Positions 9,708 to 20,551 of a stretch of DNA of 64,000 nucleotides are shown here, piece by piece. How positions within the stretch are numbered: position 1 is the stretch's first letter; each line of letters starts with the position of its first letter. The notes under the pieces are model-generated. The model made no database searches, was not told the DNA's origin, and was given only the letters and a program-made list of their open reading frames with translations. A program made the position numbers and the translations under genes. This DNA comes from Cichorium intybus (lineage: Eukaryota; Streptophyta; Magnoliopsida; Asterales; Asteraceae): the NCBI GenBank assembly GCA_023525715.1, contig CM042010.1:61617729-61681728 (forward strand), given 5' to 3'.

Positions 9708-10165
9708 GTCTTGGACCAATGAAGATACTATTTTAGTCAAAAATATAAAAGAAAAAATTCATGTTTTACCAACACTATACAACTCGCAACCGGAGGACTT
9801 TTTAATAGTCGAAACGGATGCATCAAAAGATACATGGGCAGGATGCCTAAAAGCAATTATACATGGAAAAATATTATTGGGTTTAGACACCGAGAGAAAC
9901 CTTCTGCCCAAACCATTCGAAGCATACAGTGATACGAAAGTATCATCAAAAGTATACAGTAATACGAAAGTATTACCAGAAGCATACAATGATACGAAAG
10001 TATTACCAGAAGCATACAGTGATACGAAAGTATCATCAAAAGTAAACAGTAATACGAAAGTATTACCAGAAGTATACATTGATACAAAAGTATCATCAGA
10101 AGTATTAAAAACTGATAAATACGAGAAAAAATTATGTAAATATGTATCGGAAACATTTTCCCAAA
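9708..10165 (+). pseudogene. EPRV RT/RNase H fragment joined to MP
   Basis: Enters within the RT connection (SWTNEDTILVKN), covers the RNase H start (VETDASKDTWAGCL) and a repeat array, and stops at about 10165 in the CKYVSETFSQ region. The next base belongs to MP codon ~43. The joint lies in an A/T-rich shared stretch. The open frame runs to 10260 in the wrong frame for MP. Confidence 0.85.
9927..10108 (+). repeat. 30-bp hairpin repeat array, 6 units
   Basis: Stems at 9930, 9960, 9990, 10020, 10050 and 10080. Types are G, A, hybrid, G, A, G. The third unit has a G-type left arm and an A-type right arm (GATAC...GTATT), so its stem is imperfect. The last has loop AAAA. Confidence 0.9.
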
Positions 10166-10994
10166 ATCAAATTTTACATTATCAGAAAAACATAATTTTA
10201 AATACGATACACTTAAAAATCTATTTTCAAGAAAAAGTATTATTTATTATGGTAAAATAGTAGGTGAACAACCGATACCTATAGAATCAACTCAAGGAAA
10301 TATAATTATACCTATTATTAATAAACAACATATCAAAAATAAAATACAACATATCAAAGAAATAGATCGATCAAAGATAGCATATATTCATATATCTACA
10401 ATTCAAGTAATTTTGAAAAGTACTTTTAGTGATTTAGATACACCAATAGAATTAGAAATTAGAAATGATCGTATAATTAATAGTCAAGAAAGTATTATTG
10501 CAAAAGGAAAAGGAAATTTAATTGAAGGAAAAATAAAATTTAATATAAATATACAATTAGGACTTAGTTTAAAAGATAGAAATCTAAGTAATAGTATTAC
10601 AGTAAGATATAAATTATTAAGACAAAATTTTATGTTAAAAGGAAATCATCCTTTTACTTTAACATATCAAATAAACTATGCATTAACAAATTCTCATCAT
10701 AGTATTACATTTAAAACAGAAGATAGAATTCATATTGATAAACTATTTGAACCTTTATTATCTCTTGAATCACCAAAAAGAATAGATAATAAACCAGTTT
10801 ATGAAACAGATTTTCGACAACAAATAATTACACCTTTAGTTAAAAGAGACCCAAAAATAGAGCCTCCAATTTCAACAATTATAGGAAGATCCTCTATTTC
10901 AGAAATACAACCTTCAACATCTACGGAAAATAGAAAAGATGAAAACATTGAAGAAATAAAAGAAATGATTAGATCATTAAGTTTAAGAATATGA
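10166..10994 (+). pseudogene. EPRV MP, 5' truncated
   Basis: Lacks the first ~42 codons, then reads open to the normal end (SLSLRI). The stop overlaps the VAP start as ATGA. Without its own start it cannot give normal MP. Confidence 0.8.
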
Positions 10995-11230
10995 CAGAAT
11001 CATCTAGTAGTAAAATAAATGATATAGAATTACAAATGAAAGATGAAATGACAGTAAATGAAAAAATGCATATAATAAATAAAAAACTAAACAATCTCAT
11101 AGAAATGAAACAACAATTATTGGTAAAACAAATACCAGAGATATTACAAAAAATTGAACAGATTTATAAATTATTAGAAGTTAAAAATACTAAACAACCA
11201 CTTTCTATCAAACCACCTTTAACATGGTAA
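10991..11230 (+). CDS. EPRV virion-associated-like protein (VAP), 79 aa
   Basis: Small Lys/Gln/Ile-rich protein with heptad-like spacing (coiled coil) over most of its length and a Pro-containing end (SIKPPLTW). Caulimovirid virion-associated proteins have an N-terminal coiled coil and a basic DNA-binding C terminus. Here only the coiled coil is present, and a separate basic ORF follows. It overlaps the MP stop by 4 nt and the next ORF by 7 nt, as expected for reinitiation on polycistronic RNA. Assignment by position and composition. Confidence 0.65.
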   Translation: MTESSSSKINDIELQMKDEMTVNEKMHIINKKLNNLIEMKQQLLVKQIPEILQKIEQIYKLLEVKNTKQPLSIKPPLTW

Positions 11231-11370
11231 TCAAAAATATGTTACAAAAATTCAAAACATGGTTTAAAAAGTATAAAAGAAATAAAGAAAATAGTTATAA
11301 AAATATTATATTAAAAAATTATATAAATAATGATATATTAGATCAATTATTTAGTAATTGTCATGACTAA
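11224..11370 (+). CDS. EPRV small basic ORF, 48 aa
   Basis: Starts inside the end of VAP (ATGGTAA) and ends inside the PR-RT start (ATGACTAA). It begins MVIKNMLQKFKTWFKKYKRN and is strongly basic. VAP plus this ORF total 127 codons, about the length of a caulimovirus VAP, so it may supply the missing basic part as a separate peptide. Conserved in position in every copy that keeps the region. Confidence 0.5.
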   Translation: MVIKNMLQKFKTWFKKYKRNKENSYKNIILKNYINNDILDQLFSNCHD

Positions 11371-12094
11371 TAATAAATATAGCAAATATAGCAATCAAAA
11401 AAGTAAAGAAAAACCTAAAGTTAACCCTAATAGTACATTTATAACAACCACAATAGATAATCGAAAAGTAATCGCATATATTGATACAGGTGCAACACTA
11501 TGTTTTGGAAAAAAGAATATTTTAGCAAAATGGGAAAAACTTAAAATACCAATTAAAATTACTATTGCTGATAAATCTGTACATAACATTTGGTATGTAG
11601 GAAGAAATATTAGTGTTATTATAGAAAAAACTCCTTTTATCACACCAACCATATATCAACATGATTCAGGAATAGATCTTGTTATTGGAAATAATTTTTT
11701 AAAATTATATAATCCTTTTGTTCAAACAACCGAATACATAAGCATCAAACACCCATCTAAAGGAATTATAAAAACCTCTATAATTAAACAATATGATATT
11801 ATTAAAATAATGAAACAAGAAGTTGGTTTTCAACTACGCTACAGTACACATGAAAGAGAAACACTGGCATGTCTCAGAACCTTAAAGAAATGGAAAATCG
11901 ATCTACTACAGACAAGATTTGAACTCCGAACAGATTCAAAATATCTGTTAGGATTCTGGCGATACAAGTTACAAGAAGATTATTGTCGTGGAAGGCTAAT
12001 CCGTTGGCAGTTACAATTACACCAGTTTCATCCATATCTCAGGTACATAAAGAGTGAGCACAACCACATAGCAGATACATTGACGAGAGAATAG
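11363..12094 (+). pseudogene. EPRV protease fused to RNase H, RT deleted
   Basis: Protease with intact DTGA motif (residues ~41-44) runs to ~residue 158 (GFQLR). It then joins, in frame, the RNase H C-terminal half (STHERETLACL, RTDSKYL, HNHIADTLTRE). The whole RT and the repeat array are missing. The joint lies at a shared AACTAC. It ends at a TAG created from the Trp codon at 12092-12094. Confidence 0.9.
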
Positions 12095-13479
12095 AAGCCA
12101 TTATGAAACAAATATAGCACCAGCTAAAACAAAAGCAGGAACAGAAAGCAGCCATGATGAAGCAACTAGAAACAATCAAGAAAGAAAAAGAACAGCTCCA
12201 ACAAACACTGCAGATATTGTCAACACAGTTCACTCCAGTCAAAGAAGACGCAGAAAAGTCAACAGGCAGTTCAACCATTCCACCTACACCAACAATCCAG
12301 CAAATTTCATCAGACAATACCGATAAACAACAGGAGAAGCCATCATCATCCACATGTAACTCTCAAGAAATATTCAAAACTCATCAACAATCAACTGATG
12401 TAGAGACGAAGAAATGGTACGTTATTTTTAACGGACCACACAAAGGAATCTATAACGATTGGGGAATTGCAAATTCTCATATCGTTGGAAAGAACGTTAC
12501 ACACAAAAGTTACAAAACAAAAGCTGAAGCAGAAACAGCATTCAGAGAAGCATACAAAACGGTTACAACTGTAACCATTGAAAAATCATCAAAGACAACC
12601 ATCCTTGGAATCCTTCCAAAAACAGAACCACAACCAAAGTCTTCAAACCAGTTAAACGCAGCCAAAGCAGCCAAAGCAACCCTACAAGCTATACCATTTA
12701 CCAAAGAAAAAGAATTAATGAAAAAACCGACCACAGAAACATTCTCAAAGTTATGGGATAGTCTAGTCTCTTACACAGAGGTCCATTCACCAATGGGCTT
12801 TTACCCAATCATAAGAAAGCCAGGCCCAAAAGCAATCTTCTTAGCCAACCTTACCGATCCAATGACTCTTTGAGAATATTTCACCCATGGATTCATCGAT
12901 ACAATCTACCTAAATGGAAACAACCTACAGTGCATAAGTGAATTTCCAACTAATTTTCAATCAGTCATCCGCCATTACAAAACACGTTTTGCCAAGGAAC
13001 GTGATTTATTCATTAAATTATATTCCAGCTATCCATTTTTTGATGAAGACTCACAGCTACTAATTCCAAGCATTACATTTGCATACATGGGAATCAGTAA
13101 TGGAACTAAGCCAACTAAAGACGAACTTCCACATGAAACACCAACACAAGATCATCTAATTTTTTCATTAGCAGGAGTTTATTTAGCCTCTTCAAGAATA
13201 GGCAACGGAAAAGAACAAAGATCACAAGTTAGAATAAACTATTGCAGCAAAACATTTCTACTATATACACCAACTGACACAGAAATATCAACTGAAGGAA
13301 TGCAAGCCGTAGAACGATTTGAAGAACCATTTGAAACATTCTCGCATCATCTTGCCGTTCTACCTGCAGAAATTAAAAAACAATTATGCAAGCATATTAT
13401 GCATTTTCCACGTCACCAATGCAATTATTGTCAAGAAAACAAGGACGAGACACCATTCATGGAGATAATGGAAGAATAG
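12091..13479 (+). pseudogene. EPRV TAV, start lost and two nonsense codons
   Basis: Length and frame (463 codons) are complete. The start ATG is ATA (12091-12093), codon 9 is TAG (12115-12117) and codon 261 is TGA in place of Trp (12871-12873). The viroplasmin domain and the C-terminal His/Cys cluster are otherwise well kept. Confidence 0.9.
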
Positions 13480-13990
13480 TACACAACAGTATACCGCACT
13501 CAACAAAAGCAATCAACGACGCTTAATTCACGGTGGTGAGGATTTGGATTTATTCACAAAGAATATTTGTGAACCCCACCCTCATCATATCTACCATTAT
13601 ATTTTATCGTTTGTTTTCCATTATGTAAATTAGGTGCTAGTCACCATCATGTAGTTTGTCTTTATTGTTATGGTGCTAGACACAATAATGTAGTGCTAGA
13701 CACCACTAGTTAGTGTATTATTAGTGTAGGATACTATTAGACTCTAGAAAAGTCCCTCATGTACTATAAATAAGGCATTTGCCTAGTGTAATAAATCAGA
13801 GCTTATTTGTGTTAACTTTTGAGTGCTCTCAAAATTCCTCTGTTGAAGCCTTATGCTTCTGAATAGCAGAGTTCTCTGTTGAAGCCTTGCGCTTCTGAAT
13901 AGCAGAGCCTATCAAAGTATCCACGAAGCAGTTAATCAACGCATCGTCCAGGCATCAGTCAGGTACATCCCTTACACATCCTCATACATC
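13480..13990 (+). promoter_or_regulatory. EPRV promoter and 5' leader
   Basis: GTGCTAGACAC-type boxes, TATA box (13764-13775), AGGCA/TGCCT inverted repeat, AATAAA (13790-13795), and two stem-loop units (about 13838-13908). The usual GACTCT/AGAGTC inverted repeat has one mismatch here. Confidence 0.85.
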
Positions 13991-14173
13991 ATGACCGATT
14001 CGAAAATACAAATACAAAACAATCGATATTATTTTGCATTAAAGATTCATAAACAAAGATTTAAAAATAGAATTGAACGTAATATCCATCTCCCTGTAAC
14101 ACAGTTAGAGGTTGATATCTACGATAATCAGCTTAAGTATCTACATGCAAGAAATTCAGAAACCACATGTTAA
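13991..14173 (+). CDS. EPRV leader ORF, 60 aa
   Basis: Open copy of the leader ORF; one Ile near the end is Asn. The primer binding site follows 65 bp downstream. Confidence 0.65.
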   Translation: MTDSKIQIQNNRYYFALKIHKQRFKNRIERNIHLPVTQLEVDIYDNQLKYLHARNSETTC

Positions 14174-14238
14174 ACCATTCCGCATTTATTTTGCTATATT
14201 TCTGTTATTATCCATATGTCCATTTATGTTTCCCCATT

Positions 14239-14400
14239 TGGTATCAGAGCTAAGTAACGATTTTACTATATCAAAGCTAAGTAACGATTTTATGGTAAGT
14301 AACGATTTTACTATACTAAGTAACGATTTTATGGTAAGCAACATTTCTAGTAAATCAAAGCTAAGTAACAATTTAATTCATGATAAGTAACGAGCTAAAC
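14239..14400 (+). promoter_or_regulatory. EPRV primer binding site and derived repeats
   Basis: TGGTATCAGAGC at 14239-14250, then imperfect repeats built on ATCAAAGCTAAGTAACGA and TTTTACTAT, each resembling the right part of the primer binding site plus the next bases. Confidence 0.85.
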
Positions 14401-14528
14401 TACAATCTAATATGACAAATAACAATATTTAATTAGAAAGATAAGTCAAGATTGAAAGCTAAGTTATGATTTTAATAAATACTATAATTAGTAAATATAA
14501 GCAACGATTTAATTAAAAAACAACTCTT

Positions 14529-14675
14529 ATGATGTCTACATCTAACGAGAATAATGAATCAATAATTATTAATAACGAAGAAAATGAATCAGGATATATA
14601 TTTGATGCTCTAGTTAGTAAAAATAATATAAATAAGGATGCTATTAGAAAATCAAATTTTACATTATCAGAAAAG
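14529..14675 (+). pseudogene. EPRV MP N-terminal fragment
   Basis: The first ~49 codons from the usual ATGATG start, then a joint into RNase H sequence at about 14676 with a few shared bases (AGA). Confidence 0.85.
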
Positions 14676-14845
14676 ATTACTGTCGTGGAAGGCTAATCCG
14701 TTGGCAGTTACAATTACACCAGTTTCATCCATATCTCAGGTACATAAAGAGTGAGCACAACCACATAGCAGATACATTGACGAGAGAATGGAAGCCATTA
14801 TGAAGCAAATCCAGCACCAGCTAAAACAAAAGCAGGAACAGAAAG
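14676..14845 (+). pseudogene. EPRV RNase H end and TAV start fragment
   Basis: Carries the last RNase H segment (HNHIADTLTRE) and the first TAV codons from ATG near 14788. At about 14845 it meets the leader of the next, opposite-strand copy. Confidence 0.85.
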
Positions 14846-14902
14846 CACATAAATGGACATATGGATAATAACAGAAATATAGCAAAATAAATGCGGAATG
14901 GT

Positions 14903-15085
14903 TTAACATGTGGTTTCTGAAATTCTTGCATGTAGATACTTAAGCTGATTATCGTAGATATCAACCTCTAACTGTGTTACAGGGAGATGGATATTACGTT
15001 CAATTCTATTTTTAAATCTTTGTTTATGAATCTTTAATGCAAAATAATATCGATTGTTTTGTATTTGTATTTTCGAATCGGTCAT
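14903..15085 (-). CDS. EPRV leader ORF, 60 aa
   Basis: Open copy. The joint at 14845 lies between this ORF and where the primer binding site should be, so this copy has no primer binding site. Confidence 0.65.
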   Translation of the reverse strand: MTDSKIQIQNNRYYFALKIHKQRFKNRIERNIHLPVTQLEVDIYDNQLKYLHARISETTC

Positions 15086-15596
15086 GATGTATGAGGATGT
15101 GTAAGGGATGTACCTGACTGATGCCTGGACGATGCGTTGATTAACTGCTTCGTGGATACTTCGATAGGCTCTGCTATTCAGAAGCGCAAGGCTTCAACAA
15201 AGAACTCTGCTATTCAGAAGCATAAGGCTTCAATAGAGGAATTTTGAGAGCACTCAAAACTTAACACAAATAAGCTCTGATTTATTACACTAGGCAAATG
15301 CCTTATTAATAGTACATGAGGGACTCTTCTAGAGTCTAATAGTATCCTACACTAATAATACACTAACTAGTGGTGTCTAGCACTACATTATTGTGTCTAG
15401 CACCATAACAATAAAGACAAACTACATGATGGTGACTAGCACCTAATTTACATAATGGAAAACAAACGATAAAATATAATGGTAGATATGATGAGGGTGG
15501 GGTTCACAAATATTCTTTGTGAATAAATCCAAATCCTCACCACCGTGAATTAAGCGTCGTTGATTGCTTTTGTTGAGTGCGGTATACTGTTGTGTA
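15086..15596 (-). promoter_or_regulatory. EPRV promoter and leader, altered TATA
   Basis: Same plan as other copies, but the TATA box (15301-15312) reads CTATTAATAAGG on the minus strand, which may weaken it. Confidence 0.8.
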
Positions 15597-16974
15597 CTAT
15601 TCTTCCATTATCTCCACGAATGGTGTCTCGTCCTTGTTTTCTTGACAATAATTGCATTGGTGACGTGGAAAATGTATAATATGTTTGCATAATTGTTTTT
15701 TAATTTCTGCAGGTAGAACGGCAAGATGATGCGAGAATGTTTCAAATGGTTCTTCGAATCGTTCTACGGCTTGCATTCCTTCGGTTGATATTTCTGTGTC
15801 ATTTGTTGTATATAACAGAAATGTTTTACTGCAATAGTTTATCCTGACTTGTGATTTTTGATCTTTTCCGTTGCCTATTCTTGAAGAGGCTAAATAAACT
15901 CCTGCTAATGCAAAAATTAGATGGTCTTGTGTTGGTGTTTCGTGTGGTAGTTCATCTTTTGTTGGCTTGGATCCATTACTAATTCCCATGTATGCAAATG
16001 TAATACTTGGAACTAGTAGTTGAGAGTCTTCATCGAAAAATGGATAACTGGAATGTAATTTAATGAATAAATCACATTCTTTCGCAAAACGTGTCTTGTA
16101 ATGGCGGATGACTGATTGAAAATTAGTTGGAAATTCACTTATGCACTGTAGGTTGTTTCCATTTAGGTAGATTGTATCGATGAATCCATGGGTGAAATAT
16201 TCCCAAATAGTCATTGGATCGGTAAGGTTGGCTAAGAAGATTGCTTTTGGGCCTGGCTTTCTTATGACCGGGTAAAAGCCCATTAGTGAATGGACCTCTG
16301 TGTATGAGACTAGGCTGTCCCATAATTTTGCGAATTTTTCTGTGGTTGGTTTTTACAATAATTCTTTTTCTTTTGTAAATGGTATAGCTTTTAGGGCTGC
16401 TTTGGCTGCGTTTAACTGGTTTAAAGATTTTGGTTGTGGTTCTGTTTTTGGAAGGATTCCAAGGATGGTTGTTTTTGATGATTTTTCAACGGCTTCAGTT
16501 GTAACCGTTTTGTATGCTTCTCTGAATGTTGTTTCTGCTTCAGCTTTTGTTTTGTAACTTTTGTGTGTAACGTTCTTTCCAACGATATGAGAATTTGCAA
16601 TTCCCCAATCGTTATAGATTCCTTTGTGTGGTCCGTTAAAAATAACGTACCATTTCTTCGTTTCCGCATCAGTTGATTGTTGATGAGTTTAATGTTTCTT
16701 GAGTGTTACATGTGGATGATGATGGCTTCTCCTGTTGTTTATCGGAACTGTCTGATGAAATTTGCTGGATTGTTGGTGTAGGTGGAATGGTTGAACTGCC
16801 TGTTGACTTTTCTGCGTCTTCTTTCACTGGAGTGAACTGTGTTGACAATATCTGCAGTGTTTGTTGGAGCTGTTCTTCTTCTTTCTTGATTGTTTCTAGT
16901 TGCTTCATCATGGCTGCTTTCTGTTCCTGCTTTTGTTTTAGCTGGTGCTGGATTTGCTTCATAATGGCTTCCAT
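15597..16974 (-). pseudogene. EPRV TAV, frameshift and nonsense
   Basis: Start at 16974. A 2-nt deletion near 16690 shifts the frame and ends the first part at 16669. A TAA near 16353-16355 replaces the Lys of the ELMKKP segment. The C-terminal 228 codons are open. Confidence 0.9.
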
Positions 16975-18615
16975 TCTCTCGTCAATGTATCTGCTATGTG
17001 GTTGCTCACTCTTTATGTACCTGAGATATGGATGAAACTGGTGTAATTGTAACTGCCAACGGATTAGCCTTCCTCGACAATAATCTTCTTGTAACTTGTA
17101 TCGCCAGAATCCTAACAGATATTTTGAATCTGTTCGGAGTTCAAATCTTGTCTGTAGTAGATCGATTTTCCATTTCTTTAAGGTTCTGAGACATGCCAGT
17201 GTTTCTCTTTCATGTGTACTGTAGTTTTGTTCAGTTTGGGAAAATGTTCCCGATACATATTTACATAATTTTTTCTCGTATTTATCAGTTTTTAATACTT
17301 CTGATGATACTTTTGTATCAATGTATGCTTCTGGTAATACTTTCGTATTACTGTTTACTTTTGATGATACTTTCGTATCACTGTATGCTTCTGGTAATAC
17401 TTTCGTATTACTGTATACTTTTGATGATACTTTCGTATCACTTTATGCTTCGAATGGTTTAGGCAGAAGGTTTCCCTCGGTGTCTAAACCAAATAATATT
17501 TTTCCATGTATAATTGCTTTTAGGCATCCTGCCCATGTATCTTTTGATGCATCCGTTTCGACTATTAAAAAGTCGTCCGGTTGCGAGTTGTATAGTGTTG
17601 GTAAAACATGAATTTTTTCTTTTATATTTTTGACTAAAATAGTATCTTCATTGGTCCAAGACCATGGTATTTTTTCTGATATTTTCTTTTGTAAAATTCT
17701 TCTTTCATTTGCTAAATTTTTTAGAAAACCTTGTTCAGCGATGTAGTTTAAACAGCCAAGAAATCGTTGTATTTGTTTCCGGTTTTCTAGTTTATCGGGA
17801 AATAAATACAATTTTTCTCGAACATTATCTGTTAAAGAAAGTTGTCCGTTTTCTTCGATTTTTAGTCCTAAATATTCAACTTTAGTTTGTAAAAGTTTAG
17901 ATTTCTTTTTTGATAAAACTAAACCTTTTTCTTTAATTCTTTGTAAAACTTTAATAACTGCTTCAAGGTGTAATTGTTCATTTCCATTGGTAAAAACAAT
18001 AATATCATCAATATATGCAAGACATATTTGATCCAAACCATTTAAGGTTCAATCCATAAACCTTTGATGTATTGCGGGTGCTTGTTTTAGACCAAATGGT
18101 AGAACGTTCCATTCGTAGTGTCGCTGAGGTGGACATGAAAAAGCCGTTAGTGGTTTCGTATCTTCGTGTAGTCGTAGTTGCCAATATCCTGATTTTGCAT
18201 CAAATGTGCTAAAGTGTGTATTTCCTTTTAGTTTTTCTAAAATGTATTCTTTTCTTGGTAATTTATATGAATCTCCAATAGTTGCATCATTTATTTTTTT
18301 ATAATTAATAACCATTCTTCTTTTTCCTCGTTTTATTTCATTATGATTTTCTACATAAAAGGCGGGTGCAGAGTGTGGACTCGTGCTATTTCTTATAATT
18401 CATTTTTCTAAAAGGTGACTACATTCGGTTTTAAACTCATTTACATCTTTTATAATATATGGTATTTTAAGTTTTTCCCATTTTGCTAAAATATTCTTTT
18501 TTCCAAAACATAGTGTTGCACCTGTATCAATATATGCGATTACTTTTCGATTATCTATTGTGGTTGTTATAAATGTACTATTAGGGTTAACTTTAGGTTT
18601 TTATTTACTTTTTTG
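16959..18615 (-). pseudogene. EPRV PR-RT-RNase H, deleted and broken
   Basis: RNase H is nearly complete (with a 2-nt deletion near 16995), with a 5-unit repeat array and RT open in two parts. TGA at 18049-18051 is the same mutation as at 1679-1681. Most of the protease and the PR-RT linker are missing: the LKIP of protease joins the IPY of RT at the shared AAAATACCA, exactly as near 55600. The 5' end jumps at ~18615 into the TAV start of another copy. The protease motif that remains is DTG. Confidence 0.9.
17303..17447 (-). repeat. 30-bp hairpin repeat array, 5 units
   Basis: Stems at 17305, 17335, 17365, 17395 and 17425, alternating G and A types; the first has the AAAA loop variant. The flanks here are the undeleted RNase H. 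Confidence 0.9.
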
Positions 18616-18666
18616 TTCCTGCTTCTGTTTTAGCTGGTGCTGGATTTGCTTCATAATGGCTTCCAT
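18616..18666 (-). pseudogene. EPRV TAV start fragment
   Basis: The first 17 codons of TAV from ATG at 18666, cut by the joint with the protease fragment of the neighbouring copy. Confidence 0.8.
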
Positions 18667-19052
18667 TCTCTCGTCAATGTATCTGCTATGTGGTTGTGCT
18701 CACTCTTTATGTACCTGTAATGTGTATAATTTGATGATACTTTCGTATCAATGTATACTTTTGATGATACTTTCGTATCAATGTATGCTTTTGATGATAC
18801 TTTCGTATCAATGTATGCTTCTGGTAATACTTTCGTATTACTGTATACTTTTGATGATACTTTCGTATCACTGTATGCTTCTGGTAATACTTTCGTATTA
18901 CTGTATACTTTTGATGATACTTTCGTATCACTGTATGCTTTTGGTAATACTTTCGTATTACTGTATACTTTTGATGCATCTGTTTTGACTATTAATAAGT
19001 CTTCTGGTTGCAAATTGTATAAAATTGGTAATACAAGCATTTTTCTTCATTG
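18651..19052 (-). pseudogene. EPRV RT/RNase H remnant behind CP
   Basis: A short piece reading LPILYNLQPEDLLIVKTDAS, diverged in many third and some first positions from the RT-type copies, then an 8-unit repeat array and the RNase H end with the shared internal deletion. No RT catalytic region is present. Confidence 0.85.
18733..18976 (-). repeat. 30-bp hairpin repeat array, 8 units
   Basis: Stems every 30 bp from 18735 to 18960, plus-strand order G G G A G A G A, the same order as at 6935-7178. Confidence 0.9.
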
Positions 19053-19108
19053 TTTTCTCTATCGTGAAACTGCAAAATCATAATATTGTTAATATATTCA
19101 AAAGACAT
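19053..19108 (-). pseudogene. Start of CP-type polymerase ORF (stub)
   Basis: After the CP stop an ATG at 19106-19108 begins MSFEYINNIMILQFHDREN, unlike the protease start of RT-type copies. It runs out of frame into the RT remnant after ~23 codons. I infer the beginning of an original polymerase ORF of the CP-bearing lineage, with the body deleted. Confidence 0.5.
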
Positions 19109-19115
19109 ATTTTAC

Positions 19116-20514
19116 TCATTCGTTATCAATATCGGATTCGGTATTTGAATCAGTAGTGTATGCGTAGATATCAATATCTGAATCTACATCTGAATCTTCA
19201 ATTGGTTCATATCCTATATCATAAGCAATTTTTAATATATTTGTTTCGTTTGCTTTCTTATTTTTTATTGGACATTCATAGGCTTTATGTCCTTGTTCTT
19301 GGCATAGCCAGCATCTGCAATCTTTTTTCTTAGATGGACAATAGTTTGAATTTGATTTATATTTTTGCTTATATTGTTTTCGATTTCTAAAATATTTTCT
19401 TTCTCCGTTTTTATAGTATTGTTTATACTTTGGTTTATATGTTTGTTTTTTCCAAACCTTCTTTTTTCTTTTACGCTTGTTCTTTTTACAACCGTATTGA
19501 CCAATTTGATTAAATTGTTTCTCACAACATAAATTAATTTGTGCGTCAATTTTAGTTTTTTGTTTTAGACATTTATCTTTCATCCATTCCTTTAAGACGT
19601 TTATTCGAGCACCTAATGATTCTGCTATTTTACCTTCTTGTGAAAGCTTGTTAAAATATTTTAATACACTTTGACAAACAGTAGATGGTAATTTTTGATA
19701 AAACATGTCTAAGGCTAATTTTTGTCTTGGTGGATCTAAATAATAATATTGTTCAGCAAATTCACATATAAATGCATCTAGATAACACATATTACATATT
19801 TTTAAATTTGTTAAGTGCCATAATGCTTTATTTCTAAAGGCTTCTTTTGATTCATTATCTTCTATCTTTTTTCCTACAAACTCTTGGAGAATTTTATCTA
19901 AAACTTTTCTAAATGTTTCCATTGCGTCGGTAGTTGCTATTCTAGATAGTTCATCTTCTTCTAATGATGATAGAAAACGATAAACATTTCCTTGTGTTTT
20001 ATGCATAATGTAACTTAAGAAATTTCTTGGATGTAAATTTCTAAGTTCGTCGGTTAATTGAATTTGTATACCCATTTGATTACTCCAATCTTGTATTTTT
20101 GTTTCTGGATCTAAATCACAGTCTATAAAAAGAATATCTATGGGTTTTGGAGTGGTAAATAATTTTGGTACATATTGTGGTGGTACTTTTTCCCATTTAT
20201 TTTGTTTATTTTTAATCATACCTTGTCTATTTATTTTGTTTATTTTTAATCATACCTTGTCTATGTAAATAATTTTCTTCTAAAGATGGTGGTCCATATA
20301 TGTATTGATTTTGATAATCATCTTCTACATATGATTTGTTTCGTTTTATTCCAAAATTAGTATAAGGATTATTATATGGATTTTCTTCTTCGGATGTAAA
20401 ATCGTATACTACTTCGACGTCATTTTCTATATTTTCATCTTTTACTTCTTCAGGTATTTCTAATGTTGCCATTAATTTAGTTAACGTTTCTACTTGTTCT
20501 TGGAGTGTTTCCAT
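19116..20514 (-). pseudogene. EPRV coat protein (CP), frameshifted by duplication
   Basis: Capsid protein: acidic N terminus with short coiled coil (METLQEQVETLTKLM), a central capsid region, a long Lys/Arg-rich tract, a CX2CX4HX4C zinc knuckle (CWLCQEQGHKAYEC) and an acidic Asp/Glu tail. This plan is typical of caulimovirid capsid precursors. A 34-bp tandem duplication around 20186-20253 shifts the frame, splitting it into 95- and 367-codon parts. Without it the frame would be near the 455 codons of the other copy. Confidence 0.9.
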
Positions 20515-20551
20515 TTATTATATAATTTATTTTGTAGATATAAGTATTTAG

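Noticed and set aside
14239..14250. Possible tRNA gene from the Met-tRNA-like sequence
   Set aside because: Only 12 bases match the tRNA 3' end complement; no cloverleaf. It is a primer binding site.
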